A stretch of 64,000 nt of DNA from Amaurobius ferox (taxonomy: Eukaryota; Arthropoda; Arachnida; Araneae; Amaurobiidae), in the NCBI GenBank assembly GCA_951213105.1, contig OX578133.1:144639051-144703050 (forward strand), written 5' to 3'. Below, one piece after another: positions 45,968 to 56,948 of this stretch (within the stretch, counting starts at the first letter, position 1; each line of letters opens with the position of its first letter). Made by a program: the position numbers and the translations under genes. Under the pieces are notes generated by a model. The model saw only the letters and a list, made by a program, of their open reading frames with translations. It was not told the origin of the DNA and did no database searches.

Positions 45968-47950
45968 CAAGAAAGATCAATCATGCATAAGCATTGATTA
46001 TGAAACACTTTCCAACTGAAATGTAATTTCATTTAAAAATTTCTAAAATGTGATTCATTCAGTGGTAATATCTTTTACATTATCACAGTACTACAGTAAT
46101 TTATTATACTTAAATATTTAAAACTGTATCGAAATATAAATCATCTGATTCTTTATGCAAAATCAATGAATATTTCATTCATATAACTTGTATTCCAGAC
46201 TCCAGAGCTAAATAATTTTGTGTGAAAAAAATTCAGCAATTCTTATGTAATTCATCTTACAATCGCTTGAGATATTTGCATTCCGCATATGTTAAAATTA
46301 GGCTTCCTTGAAGAAATAATAAAAGTTTAGGGATCATTTAAAATCACAACTATTGTAATTGCATAGGCACGGAATTTAGATACACAGATAATACACAGAT
46401 AATATATATGTGTATGTGTATGTACTCAAAGTATTGGAATCGTGCCGAAGATCGGAACTCGAATTTTCAAAGTATCTACACGTTTTGGGACTTCTAGAAC
46501 ACGAAAAAACTACTTTTAGGAAGACGTCTGTGTGTGTAAGGGTGTATCTGTGTATGTTTCTGTGTGTCTGTGTGGATATTACATCCACTCTAATTGAAAA
46601 ACTAATGGACCGAATTTCATACAATTTGGTAGGTATGTTTTTTGTGGGAAATCCTGATGTTCATTAGATTATAGTACGATTCGTAATAAAAGAATCTGCC
46701 TTCTTTGCGAAATGGCCGCAGAAATTGCCTTTATCCACTCTAGCTAAAAACTAATGAACCAAATTTAACAAAATTTGGAGTATAATATTTCAATAACCTA
46801 CAAGTGATTTATATACCAAATTTAACAAAATTTTGTATATAAATCATTTGTAGGTTATTCTACTACGATTCGGGAAAAAGGAACGGGCTATTTTTGCGAA
46901 ATGGCCAGTAAAAATCGTTATATATAAAAATAAAAGACTACGTGTGCTCAATTATATCAATTAAATTCCTATATTATATGTGATTTTTGACAACAAAAAG
47001 AATAAGACTAACCCCATTACTCTAGGACTAGCCGTTCTTGAGATATTCTAGTTTTTTCGCGTTTTCGCTACGCCACCTTTGACAATAAGTCTAGCTATCA
47101 AATGAGAACCAAATTTAAGTTTAACGTGTAAATTCAATGTCATTTAAAATACTTATGTTGTGCAGATAACCTCAAATTATCATTGAATAAATAAAGAGAA
47201 CGAATATGAGTCTGCAGAGAAAGACATGTGCTGTCCACATCAGAATTTTTAACAATATTACACCAATGATTTATAGAAGTGAACGGGGATTATTTTCAGG
47301 CCATTTCGAAAAAAATGTATGATCTATATTTAAAGATCCATCAAATTTTTGTCGAATAAAATGTTCAACAAATTTAAGCTGTGTACCAAATTTTAACTCT
47401 CTAGGACGTAGGAAAGTGCATTTAAAATGCCATCAATTAAATTTATCATGAAGAGTTATATAAAATTTTAAAAAAATGAAAAATTGTTATCTACCAAATT
47501 TGTTTTAAAATATGAAGCCACTCCCATATGCAAAACGTTTAAACAAATGGAGAGATATTTATTATATAATATCTCTCTCTTTTCTTTCTGGAAGATATCC
47601 CAAAGTCAGAATTTAATTGAATTTGTTTTTTTCCCTATATTAAATAATTTTTTTAATTAAAAAACTACTTAACATATTTTACTGAATTTTTTTTATATAT
47701 TCTATGGGATAATGTGAATATTTCCTAAAAATTTCGAAGCAATTCGTGAATTTTAAATTTACTTAAAAAATGTTTGAAAAATTAGGTCCCATAGGGTTCA
47801 ATGTATTTCATTTTTTCAACCCGGGTTCAATAAAAAACTAATTGGGTGATATTATTTATTTATATTCCCATAGGTCCTACAGACCGTCTGAACAACATAC
47901 TAAAATTTCATTTTGATAAACTCATTTTTACGGCAGTTATCGTGCTAACG

Positions 47951-47992
<42 letters not shown>

Positions 47993-48036
47993 ATGAACAA
48001 AGTCATAAACACTTTTCAACTTTGTTGTAAAGTGTT
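45968..48036 (+). mobile_element. Element B copy 7 with internal family C segment
   Basis: 2069 bp, collinear with copy 6 including the family C-like middle (about 46390-47640). It ends with a (GACA)n tract (47951-47991) and the terminal hairpin. Inserted in an A-rich site of Helitron H4. Confidence 0.75.
47951..47991. repeat. (GACA)n microsatellite, ~10 units
   Basis: A perfect ACAG/GACA run at the fixed position in element B; other copies have 3-5 units. Confidence 0.9.
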
Positions 48037-48735
48037 AAAAATATATATGAAATAGATTTTATTGGAATTGTATTTTTAGCTGGATTTTTAAAGATTATTT
48101 TTGGAATTATTGATATTTTCAAGTTATTATGTCATCTGTTTTATTTTGGCAAAAACGGTTGAAACTCATATATGGTAGTACGGGTAATCTTCTATTAGTA
48201 TTCGGGAAATATAAGTAGCACGATTATACCTTTCCATATAATTTTAACCCTTTCATTTTTATATATATTGTAATCGATTACATCCCTCAAGTATAAAGGT
48301 AATTGATATTTTCACTTTATCACATCATCTGTTGTATTTTGGCAAGGTTTTTTAAATTCATATATTGTAGTATGGGTAATTTTCTACTAATACACTGGTA
48401 TATATTCTAATATTCGGGAATATAAGTAGTAAGGGTATATCTCCCGATACAATTTTAACGCTTTTATTTTAGCATATATTAATTCAATTTCATAGTTTTT
48501 TGCAAATTTGTTTACCAACGGGACCAGACTGTTTCATTCTTCAAATCTTTCTGCGAAGATAATTTTTTATAGCGAGAACAGCGATTCTTAAACTTCTTTT
48601 TAGGAATATTAATATAAATGTTTTAATAAAATGTTTTGAATAACAATGTCATTTAAAATAGTATAGTAATTTGCAGATGATTGTGAATTTTATGCTTCTT
48701 TATATTATATATTCCGTACGAAGAACGGCTATGTA

Positions 48736-48905
48736 GTACCGGTAATCTACTACTAAATAAATACACGGGTATATATTCTAATCTACCAGAATGTAAGTAG
48801 TAGGGGCGTATCTTCCCATGCAATTTTAGCACTTTCATTTTGGCATATATTGACATCAATTACGGCCTTTGGGTTTAAAGATTAGGGGGATTATTGATAT
48901 TTTTA
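48736..48905 (+). mobile_element. Helitron internal fragment (H5)
   Basis: Words AATTTTAGCACTTTCATTTT, GGCATATATTGA and TTATTGATATTTTTA match the interior of H2 and H4 but without ends. Confidence 0.5.
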
Positions 48906-49039
48906 CGCGCTAAGGGGCTAGTCAACGACGCTAATGAAATGCTTATTACGCCGTCAAACGGAAAAAGGAATTAATTTTTGATTGGAGGGGGAGGGTTGTA
49001 GAAGTTACTCCCGATTTTTTCATCTATCTTAGACGCTGT

Positions 49040-49350
49040 TGCTTCGAGTAACATAGAGGCTGCTTATTAACAAAAGGCTCTTAGCGGCTGTAACGCACTG
49101 CGCCTGCGCAGCGGGCCCAAAACGCGCTTATTTAGGACCCGATGCGTGCAGCCTATGTAGCCTATAGACTGAGCGGCCTATATATAGCTGTTAAACGGCA
49201 GCTTGTTACCAAAGACCGCGTAGCGTCTGAACTGCCCACACCTGCGATTGAACTAGCATGTGGCACACAACACTGTAACCGCCCACACCTGTCGTTATTT
49301 GTTTATTTTATCTTTTCAATATCTATTTTGCCTGCCTATATTGAGATATT
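49040..49350. other. G+C-elevated islet, no gene recognised
   Basis: Contains AACGCACTGCGCCTGCGCAG and GACCGCGTAGCGTCTGAAC within an otherwise AT-rich region. The 70-codon frame at 49142-49354 has no recognisable domain. It could be the edge of an unrecognised element. Confidence 0.35.
49099..49110. promoter_or_regulatory. NRF-1-like palindromic site
   Basis: TGCGCCTGCGCA fits the consensus YGCGCAYGCGCR at most positions. No gene start is evident nearby, so function is doubtful. Confidence 0.2.
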
Positions 49351-49569
49351 TTAGTGCCTATAAATCTGGGCTTTAGTTTTGAATAATGAGCGATTTTCGG
49401 ATACAGTTCTAACCGCCTGTATAACACATGAATTTTTCGACTTTTGTATTTCGTAGTCCATTATTATAGTTTCACTAATTCGGATTACCTAGTCTGGAGT
49501 ATTCAAGTCTAATCGTCATATTTGTTACAGCTATAAAATGCGAATTTAACTCGAACGATAACCGAAGCA

Positions 49570-49810
49570 CTTTTCTTCCCCAATCATCATGTCATACAGA
49601 TATTATTCTCGGCTTTTGTAACGAGGGTAATTATGTTCTCGAAGGAGCATCACCATGTCAACTATTTATTGCATGTATGTATGTCATATGTTTCGTATGA
49701 AATCACTCCTGATTGCAGATACTTATTTAATGTTCAAGTCAGTCGGATATGTAACATCTATAAATACTCATATTTTTTATTTTAACATTAACAAAAAATA
49801 TTAAATCTTA
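49570..49810 (+). repeat. Family F copy 1 (TATA-containing interspersed repeat)
   Basis: Shares with 53276-53530: CACTTTTC, ACAGATATTATTCTC, AAGGTAATTAT or equivalent, GCAGATACTTATTTAA, CAGTCGGATATGTA, TATAAATACTCATA and TTTAACATTAACAA. Confidence 0.6.
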
Positions 49811-49839
49811 CATAATAAAAAATGTCTGTGTTTCTGTGT

Positions 49840-50140
49840 ATTTGCGTGTGCATGTGCGGTCTATAGAGGGAAATCTAAGCGTTGTATGGCCATAAAATTT
49901 GATACACAGGTACTTCAGAACCAGGGAAGGTCCTAAAGTACCTATGCGATATTTAATTAATTCGAATTTTATTTTCAGTTATTTTATATTTTAGAACAAT
50001 TTTGAGCGATTTTTACACAAATCGGTTCTTTAGCATCCGATTTTCCATCTTAACACCGTCAAAAAGGCCGAACACTTTTCTTTTAAATACATTTTGAACG
50101 AATCTATACTATTAATACAAGTTTTCGGGAATTATTAAAA
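49840..50140. repeat. Family E interspersed repeat, copy 2
   Basis: Collinear with 18890-19180 (GGCCATAAAATTTGAT, GAGCGATTTTTACACAAATC, TTAACACCGTCAAAAAGGCC). Confidence 0.5.
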
Positions 50141-50246
50141 TATATATACTGTTCGTATATATATACTGTTAAATATATATACTGTTCCAGATATATATAC
50201 TGTTATCCAAATATATATACTGTTCCAAATATATATACTGTTCCAG
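50138..50246. repeat. Tandem repeat ATATATATACTGTTCC, ~6 copies
   Basis: Six variants of ATATATATACTGTT with 1-6-bp linkers (CG, AA, CCAG, ATCCAA, CCAA, CCAG). Confidence 0.85.
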
Positions 50247-51528
50247 TAGTAGGAGAGGCCCCTGTTGTGATGCGACCGGCCCAACACTATAAATTTATTC
50301 AAAATTTACTAAATTCAAAAACTTTGATTAAAAACTTTCTCTGATCAAAATTATTTTATCTTAATAACAACATTAATGTTTCAGATTCAATTATTTCTCA
50401 TTCTAAGAAATTTTTAAAATCGTAATGTCACTTTTTCATTAAATCCATTAATTTTTTATTTTAATCTAAATGTTAAAAGAATTTTGAGTCTTCTAGGAGT
50501 TGGACATTTTTTTTATTACATCAAATTTATTACATTTTTTACATCAAGTTAGAAATTACGTTTTTACATCGGTGAATATGTTGTACTCTTATCAAGATTG
50601 ATCAAATTATAAGTTTGTGAAATTTAATTACTGTCACTTCCATCTCGTGTTACTCAAAGTTTTATTCATTTTGTGATAGTTTTCTGAAATATTGTGTGAA
50701 TCTAAAACAAGGAGGGATTTTGCATCTGTTAACTATATAATTTGATCAAAGTTGCATCTTGAAACACTGTGAGACGAAAATGTAAAATGAATTGATTTAT
50801 AAAATGAAATTTGTAATTTTTATCCTAATGTATTGTACGAAGTCTTTTTTCTTGCATGTCAAACTTAATGATCTTCATTATTAAGTTATACGTCGTTGAT
50901 TATAAATTAAAAAAATTTATATTTTATGCATACATTAAAGTTATTAGAAGTTTAGTCTATGGTATTGCAAGCGAGTCAAAGATGATTTGACCTATCTGTA
51001 CCATCATATCAGTGAAATAATTCAACTATATATTATTTATGTGTGTGCAGTTATTTACAAGAAAAATATTTCTTTTCCTCGATATCGGAATTAATATGAT
51101 GATGAAGTTTAGGTAAAATTTATTCTTCACTAGAAAATGTACTCGTCGTTGCCCCGGATTTAAGATGATCGGTCGTGGTGTAGCCATGTATGCACCATCG
51201 AAACCGTTTTTCCATTTTACTTTTATTAAAAGCGAGCGTATTGCTAAAACGTTCTTTGGCTTTCAGGAAATTCGCAGTGAGTTCCCGTATAGTTTTTATC
51301 AGAAATTTACATCTTAAATAGAAGACAACGCTAGAACATCCTAGAAAATGTGCCTGCTGTTGCCAGGAATATAAGATGCAAACTACCTTGGATTACAATC
51401 ACACCAGAACTCATAGCTAATTCTCTTCTCAAAAAGCAAAGAACGCATAAATAATGCACTCGCTTACAAAAACAACAAAATAAATAAATAAATAAATAAG
51501 TAAAAATAAAATAAATAAAAAAAATAAT

Positions 51529-51530
<2 letters not shown>
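50247..51530. other. No gene; weak repeat words near 51130 and 51340
   Basis: CTAGAAAATGTACTCGTCGTTGCC (51130) and CTAGAAAATGTGCCTGCTGTTGCC-like words (51341) recur about 210 bp apart, suggesting two ends of one old element. No coding frame is convincing. Confidence 0.4.
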
Positions 51531-51566
<36 letters not shown>

Positions 51567-51888
51567 CAGAAACATGCATTTTGTGTTAATTTTTATGAAA
51601 TATCTGGACTTGATGAAGAGTTTTATAGAAATGAACAATTCATTATTGGGCCTAGGGCTTGTCCACATGTAAAGTTTTCATGCTTGGATTTATTTGATTT
51701 TAATTTATGGATTCCTTTCTATTGATGTTTCTTGTTTGTCTTCAGTTTGATGACTAGAGGTTTGCATTTTATTTTCCACTTGATTAATGATTCTCTGTTA
51801 GAAACTTTTATTCGTAAGGCATTTTTTAATGTTGGGATTTTTTGAATTGAAACTTCTCTCTATTCTTTCATTGGATTTTCAAACTATA

Positions 51889-51938
<50 letters not shown>
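51531..51938 (+). mobile_element. TA-associated RT element, 3' fragment between (CA/TA)n and (TA)n
   Basis: The 51567-51885 core resembles the reverse complement of 25190-24905 (the M1 3' region): AAATGAACAATT, GCTTGTCCACATGTA, TTGATGACTAGAGG, GCATTTTATTTTCC, CATTGGATTTTCA. It is enclosed by TA tracts on both sides (51546-51566 and 51886-51938), as M1, M2 and P1 are. No RT codons remain. Confidence 0.65.
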
Positions 51939-51940
<2 letters not shown>

Positions 51941-52009
51941 AAACGCTGAGTCAATGGTGATAAGATGGAAACTCTCCTAGATAATTCACTCTTCTGAGGC
52001 CTCTGAAAA

Positions 52010-52310
52010 AGTAGTTTAAAGAGAGTTTTTGAACAGAACATATTCTAAAAATGCCCGAATGCTGAGATCTTTGTGCAAGACTGATGTAAGTCGGAAAATT
52101 ATTCAACGAACGAATTGCGTTATTTTGTAAAACTGTACTCCATAATCGGAAGAATATAGGACTTATTTTTCGTAGGCAGGCAGATGTTTCCAGCGAAGAG
52201 GCGGCGCATGTGGGCTAGTGCAAACCTCAATTTCAGACAGATTTTAGTAAAGGAAAGTTTCCATGTAAGATTCGAATTGACGAACACTTCAAGGTACTTG
52301 TAGTTCGGTC
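52010..52310 (-). pseudogene. Non-LTR retrotransposon (LINE) RT, C-terminal fragment
   Basis: Minus-strand peptide KYLEVFVNSNLTWKLSF, then FALAHMRRLFAGN, LPTKNKSYILPIMEYS, matches the YLGV(x)hDSNLTW...K...P(I/L)LEY segment after the palm of Jockey/R1/CR1-type RTs. After a frameshift the next residues LQNNAIRSLNNFPTYIS fit the usual continuation. The catalytic FADD region is not found. SINE-A copy 4 abuts its upstream end, and residues beyond the SINE (NWPKCALI...) may be more of the same RT. Dead fragment. Confidence 0.7.
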
Positions 52311-52530
52311 GAGACAGCACAGTGGTTAAGGCACGGGGGCTGCACTCGAAAGACCCGAATTCGATTCCCGGCTCAGCCTAAACTGTCTCCGTGATGTGTT
52401 CACGCAGAGTACGGGCACGTTAAATATGTGAGTCTGAAAGTCATTCCGAGAGGTTGATGGTAGGGGGAGGAGAGTACGGTTGCTGTGGATATCTCCCCCA
52501 CTAGGTCCCGGTCTAATTGGGTTCATTGGA
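52309..52530 (+). mobile_element. SINE-A copy 4 (3'-truncated)
   Basis: Head with box A (CAGCACAGTGGTTAAGGCAC) and box B (AATTCGATTCCCGGC), body GCAGAGTACGGGCACGTTAA, GAGAGGTTGATGGTAGGGGG, CTCCCCCACTAGG, then lost after GGTCTAATTGGGTT. It lacks the CCGGCCGTCC tail and (CAA)n. Inserted in or next to the LINE fragment. Confidence 0.75.
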
Positions 52531-53275
52531 TACACGTGAAATCGCTTTTTCAACAATCAGAGCACATTTAGGCCAGTTGCACTATCTTCCGCAAACAACA
52601 TATTTTTTATATTTCCAATAATTTTATATTTCCCTTCTGAACCGATAGCCGAATATAACACTCATATTCCCCTGATGGGCACAATTTAAATTGAAACCCG
52701 TCACTTGATTAGACTTGTGTAAGAGGGCCTTAAAAAAGAGTAAAAATTTCCTACAATGAGTGTAGCCCCGCAAATCGTGCGTGATACCCCCTTAAATAAC
52801 AGTGAAAATTACATCTTAATCGGAGCTCCAGGGTCTAAAATAGATCAAAGACAGTATTGATGTTTAGTGGGTGTTGAATTTTAATTATCTAATGTTGTGA
52901 AAATGATTCATAGAGCTATAATAGATGCTGAAGAATAAAGATGGACCACAGAAAAATGGTAAAATGCTGGAAGAGAATGTAGACGTCTTATAGTACTGTC
53001 CCCTGATATTAAACCAGTAGTCAAATGAGTTGTTACTTTGTAAGAATTCAAATCGGAAAACCAGAACTCATATCAAAAATATTTATATTCTTGCGATACA
53101 TTTCCCTGGCAATACAATAGAAAATGATTTTTAAAATCTGGATTTATCTATATTTCCCAAGCTTTAGTAATAAAATGAAATATCCTGGTCACTGATGCTC
53201 CATATTTGGTTGAAAATACTAAATATATTAAAAATGTCGAAGTAAAATGAACATTTACTTCGACAGGTAGCGGGT
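52531..53275. other. No gene recognised
   Basis: AT-rich; the first ~70 bp may be residual LINE sequence (minus). No convincing frame. Confidence 0.4.
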
Positions 53276-53530
53276 GCACTTTTCCCCCCCTCTAAACACC
53301 ACGTGACACAGATATTATTCTCAGTTTTGTATCAAAGGTAATTATATGCTTGAAGAAACATACTAATACGGAGTATTTATTAGACACCTGCATTTCATGT
53401 ATCTTGTGTGAAATCCATCTTGTAAGCAGATACTTATTTAACTTTCAGGTCAGTTGGTTGTGTATCGAGTATATAAAAGCTCATACTTCTTATTTCAACA
53501 TTAACAATAGAAATTGGATTTAAAATGCCA
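53276..53530 (+). repeat. Family F copy 2 (TATA-containing interspersed repeat)
   Basis: Same word order as copy 1, with a better TATA-like box (GTATATAAAAGCTCATAC) followed ~25 bp later by TTTCAACATTAACAA, the arrangement of a core promoter and arthropod-type start. An ATG follows at 53526 but its frame closes after 17 codons. Confidence 0.55.
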
Positions 53531-53550
53531 GGAAAATTAGATTTCTTTAG

Positions 53551-53736
53551 ATGCATATATTTAATAACAATCAACTGATATTTATTTTGAAGTTCAGAAG
53601 TGATGATAGTATAAAAGCTCCTTTGAATAGACTATGTTTCTGTGATACAGAAAGCTTCAGAAAGAAATTGAAATTGGAAATTAAATTTGGAAATATTGCA
53701 TCTTTCATTGCAGATTTAGAAAATTTTTATAAATAG
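53551..53736 (+). CDS. Small open frame downstream of family F promoter-like repeat, unrecognised
   Basis: 61 codons, MHIFNNNQLIFILKF to ADLENFYK, unrecognised. It starts 50-60 bp after the TATA-containing repeat, so it could be the first frame of an element, but it is short and AT-rich and may be chance. It overlaps no known repeat. The earlier ATG (53526, MPGKLDFF) is in another frame and closes quickly. Confidence 0.15.
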   Translation: MHIFNNNQLIFILKFRSDDSIKAPLNRLCFCDTESFRKKLKLEIKFGNIASFIADLENFYK

Positions 53737-54229
53737 ATAATTGAAATTCGGTCTGTATGTATAGTCTAAATTCAGTTTGTGGAAATAATTTGCATAAATG
53801 AATAACAAATTCGTATTTCAAAGGATTATTTTGTTCTGTGACCCAAGGATAAATGCGTATTTGCACTTATTTTTCGCTTCATAAATAAATGCTTCAGACA
53901 TTCGCATAAATAGTTTTAAATTATTAATATTTGCCATTATTACTTGCATAATAAAGCACCCATATATGTGAAATCAAAACTAATGTTCAAATTATTTTGA
54001 CTTCTTGGATGTTTGTTCAAATTAAGCTCCAAATACACATATAAGAACAGAAGTGAAAATTCTCAAATTTTACATATACGTTCCCATTCGAAATAGTGCT
54101 ACATTCCAATATTTATAATATTTGAAAATCCCGAATCTTTGATCCATCTATAGCTGTGTTGTATGTAGCCGACAAAAATACCGTGCGTAAAGGTTTGAAT
54201 TTTATCCTTTCATTCTATTAACTGCATAC
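53737..54229. other. No gene seen
   Basis: AT-rich intergenic sequence without a recognised repeat. Confidence 0.5.
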
Positions 54230-54590
54230 AATTGCAGAGTTTACTTCATCGAAAAGAGCTTACAATTTCGTCCCAGTAGCTCAACGGTAGAGCGCCGGTT
54301 TGCCAATACAAAGATCCGCGGTTCGATTCCTGGTTCGGGTAGCAATGTTCTTTACAATGGCACCCGAATGCATTACCCTGCAAGTTAGGGCAGTGGTATT
54401 GGTGGTCTTAGAGGGACCCTAGTACAATTAGTACGGATTCAGAGTATACATATTTGACATATTGGACTCCAATTTCTAATCGAGAGACTAACGACCACTC
54501 AGGATACTAATATGGATAAAATCAGTAGTATCAGGAGGCTAACCAGGAGTCAAAATAGCAGGAGGTGGTCAGCCATCTTCTTCTACTTCG
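54230..54590 (+). mobile_element. SINE-B copy 1 (tRNA-derived)
   Basis: A ~45-bp leader (GCAGAGTTTACTTC, AGCTTACAATTTCGTCCC) precedes a tRNA-like head: box A GTAGCTCAACGGTAGAGCGC, box B GCGGTTCGATTCCTGG. The body has GTTCTTTACAATGGC, GACCCTAGTACAATTAGTAC, GGATACTAA, AGGAGGCTAACC and AGCAGGAGGTGGTCAG. The anticodon region is disrupted; GCC at position 34-36 would suggest tRNA-Gly, which is tentative. Confidence 0.7.
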
Positions 54591-55997
54591 ACCTAAACCA
54601 TCCGACTTACCCGAAAGTATCTGCTTGAACAGCCGGGAAGTGCCGCCACCCAATTTAGACTAAAACCCAATGGGGGCGGCTGTGGTTAGGCTGCCTGCAT
54701 GTGCGGTCGCGGATAGAGTTGTATAGTAGGAAACCTGCAAGTGAGCTTCCGTCAAATTAGTCGGACGGTTGTCTTCCGGTGGAAAGTAGCGTTATATTCC
54801 GTTTATGTCGATATTATGCTGACTGCAATATACAAGTATAAGAAATTTTTATATATTTTTAAATTCAAACCCTTTTTATAGCTATGCTGTGTAATATATG
54901 ATTGGCTGTAGCTGTAATATAAGAATAAATACTTTAAAAAGTCATTGGACATATTATTCCAGCTAACATGTAATAATGAAAATAATTTCAATAAAATCAA
55001 AGCCCCCAATTCCCTCCTCCTATATGTATATAGGAGGAAAAAATTTCATTTTCCAAGATCTATTTTAATGTTATATATGCAATAGTGAAATCTAAAAATA
55101 GTATATTTTTAATTTTTTAAAGTAGTTTTTTAAATATTTTCTTTCTTGATAAAGAAAAGTTACAAAATAATTATGTTTTATCCATAACAGGATTTTTTTA
55201 ATGATAAATTTAAAACATTACACAAAAGGAATAGCAGGAAAAAATAATTTAAAATTCTGAAAACGTAAATTATTAAATATAATAAACAAGAGTAAATTAT
55301 TAAATTATAAGAACAAATTTAAAAATGCTTTTGAAAAATATATTAAATATTATATTAGAATTCATTTTGAATACTTACAGATGGGAAACCTTTTTGCCAC
55401 TTATGAAAAAAATAAAATTAATAATAAAAAGAAAGAATAATTTACTCAATTTATTATATACATATAAAATACATTAATAAATAATTAAAAAGATGAAAAA
55501 CCGGTTTATGATTAAATATTTTTTAAGAATATATTATTATATATAATATTAAAAGCTACAAAAAAAAATAGCTATTTGTAATTGAATGGTTGAATATTAT
55601 GAAATGGAAGAGACAATTTGCTGAAAGATAAGATAAGCATAAATTTAGTGCTATTAAATCATGTTCCTTCACTAGAAGTACTTGCGTAAATATTTTATAT
55701 TTTTTCTTCACAACTTTACCAGCGTTTCTCTGAGAAGGAGTAAAATGTCACTTGTACCTTTCTCTTATTCTTTTTCTTCAAAATAAAGCACACACATGCA
55801 GGCCGTGTTCCCCAGCATACCGGGGAAAGGGGGGGCTCCAGCTCGGGTCCATTAATTAGAAAATTTTATGATCAAATACTTCTTGTCAAGTTCGTTAAAA
55901 AGTTTGAAAAGATTATTATATTTCATTTTCAGAAAAATAGAAGTGGAAAAGAGGAATTGCTATCCATTCTTCAAGCTCTATTTTAATGCTACATATA

Positions 55998-56948
55998 CCG
56001 GGTGGTCAGAATTAAAACACCCCTATTCTGAGTTCTCTATAGATCGAACTACTCAGTGTAAAGGCTCCAAAATTGTTGAACCTACTATTCAAAACATGGG
56101 GAAAGGGATTACGCGAAAAAAAATTAGCTCCAGAAACACCGATAGGTGGCGCTGTACAACAGAAAATATGCTGAAAAGACACAAAATATACATTTGTAAC
56201 ACATTTTATTCGAACGTACCAAACATTCATATCACAAGGAGCTTATCGATGCAGGGAATGCTGCGTATAACGTTATCCATTGATTGTTCAACAATAGCGG
56301 TGGCAACATTGTCAACGACATCTGAACGAGTCGATTTGCGTCCTCGACCCGGCTGAACGCAAAGATGTCCAGTTTTCTCAAATCGAGCGATCATTCTCCT
56401 GAGAGCTTGTGAAAGTAATGGTCCTTTGCGCAAATTCTTAAGTCGACGAAACTCCCGAAGTGCAGCTGCAGCATATCCTTTGTTTTCATAAAACAACTTC
56501 ACAAGCAAAGCGCGTTTTGGCAGTGTGACAGCCATCGCTGATAAGAATGAAAATTTCCCAGTTTTATCCCCTTTTATGCCCAGAACATAGTAGCTGCAAA
56601 CCAAGGGTTTATGCAAATTTGTGTGCTTACAGTGCGAAATTGCAGTTACAATGACAGTTTAAGTTTTTTCACTTTTTATCTTCTTTTTTTTATATCAGCA
56701 AAAGAGATTAAAAAGAAAAAATTCTATATCGCATGTGATTGTTTTTTTTTGTGATTATTTTTTGTCTTTTCAGCACATTATCTGTTGTGCAGCGCCACCT
56801 ATCGGTGTTTCTGGAACTAATTTTTTATTTTGCGTAATCCCTTTCCCCATGTCTTGAATAGTAGGTTCAATAATTTTGGAGCCTTTACACTGAGTAGTTC
56901 GATGTATAGAGAGCTCAGAGTAGGGGTGTTTTAACTCTGACCACCCGG
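55998..56948. mobile_element. Mariner-type element with 187-bp inverted repeats, TA target
   Basis: Inverted repeats span 55998 to about 56185 and 56762-56948, starting CCGGGTGGTCAGA(A/G)TTAA on both sides. It is flanked by TA (55996-55997, 56949-56950). The paralogous element at 29034-30597 has the empty site (ATATATACATTTGTAGG near 30332-30348) where this copy has one TA at each side. The 951-bp element encodes only an N-terminal DNA-binding protein, so it needs a transposase from elsewhere or is an internally deleted derivative. Confidence 0.9.
56227..56535 (-). CDS. DUF4817-like helix-turn-helix protein (truncated mariner transposase N-terminus)
   Basis: 102 residues from MAVTLPKRALLVKLFYEN to a stop at 56227. 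I chose the internal ATG at 56535 because recognisable sequence starts there; the 27 residues upstream (from 56616) have no support. The pattern (L..K.FYENKGYAAAALREFRRLKNLRKGP, then RMIARFEKTG, QPGRGRKSTR) fits the arthropod DUF4817 domain: a three-helix DNA-binding region followed by a basic GRP(K/R)-like linker, as in Tc1/mariner-type transposases. No DDE catalytic domain follows. Inside a TIR element it might still bind the ends or simply be a deletion remnant. In a nucleus it would act on DNA. Confidence 0.7.
   Translation of the reverse strand: MAVTLPKRALLVKLFYENKGYAAAALREFRRLKNLRKGPLLSQALRRMIARFEKTGHLCVQPGRGRKSTRSDVVDNVATAIVEQSMDNVIRSIPCIDKLLVI

Larger units (their letters stand above)
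45615..48735 (+). mobile_element. Helitron H4, interrupted by element B copy 7
   Basis: Begins TCTATATAAATAAAATTGAA directly after H3. It is interrupted at 45968-48036 by element B copy 7 and ends near CCGTACGAAGAACGGCTATG. The expected CTAG is altered to TAGT. Another partial Helitron body follows (48736-48905). Confidence 0.7.

Noticed and set aside
46376..46667. Overlapping 82- and 85-codon frames on both strands
   Set aside because: They lie in the family C-like segment of element B copy 7, with the GT/CA tract adding length; no gene.
54271..54342. Functional tRNA-Gly gene
   Set aside because: The anticodon stem is mismatched and the sequence continues into the SINE-B body shared with the copies at 60.6 and 61.0 kb.
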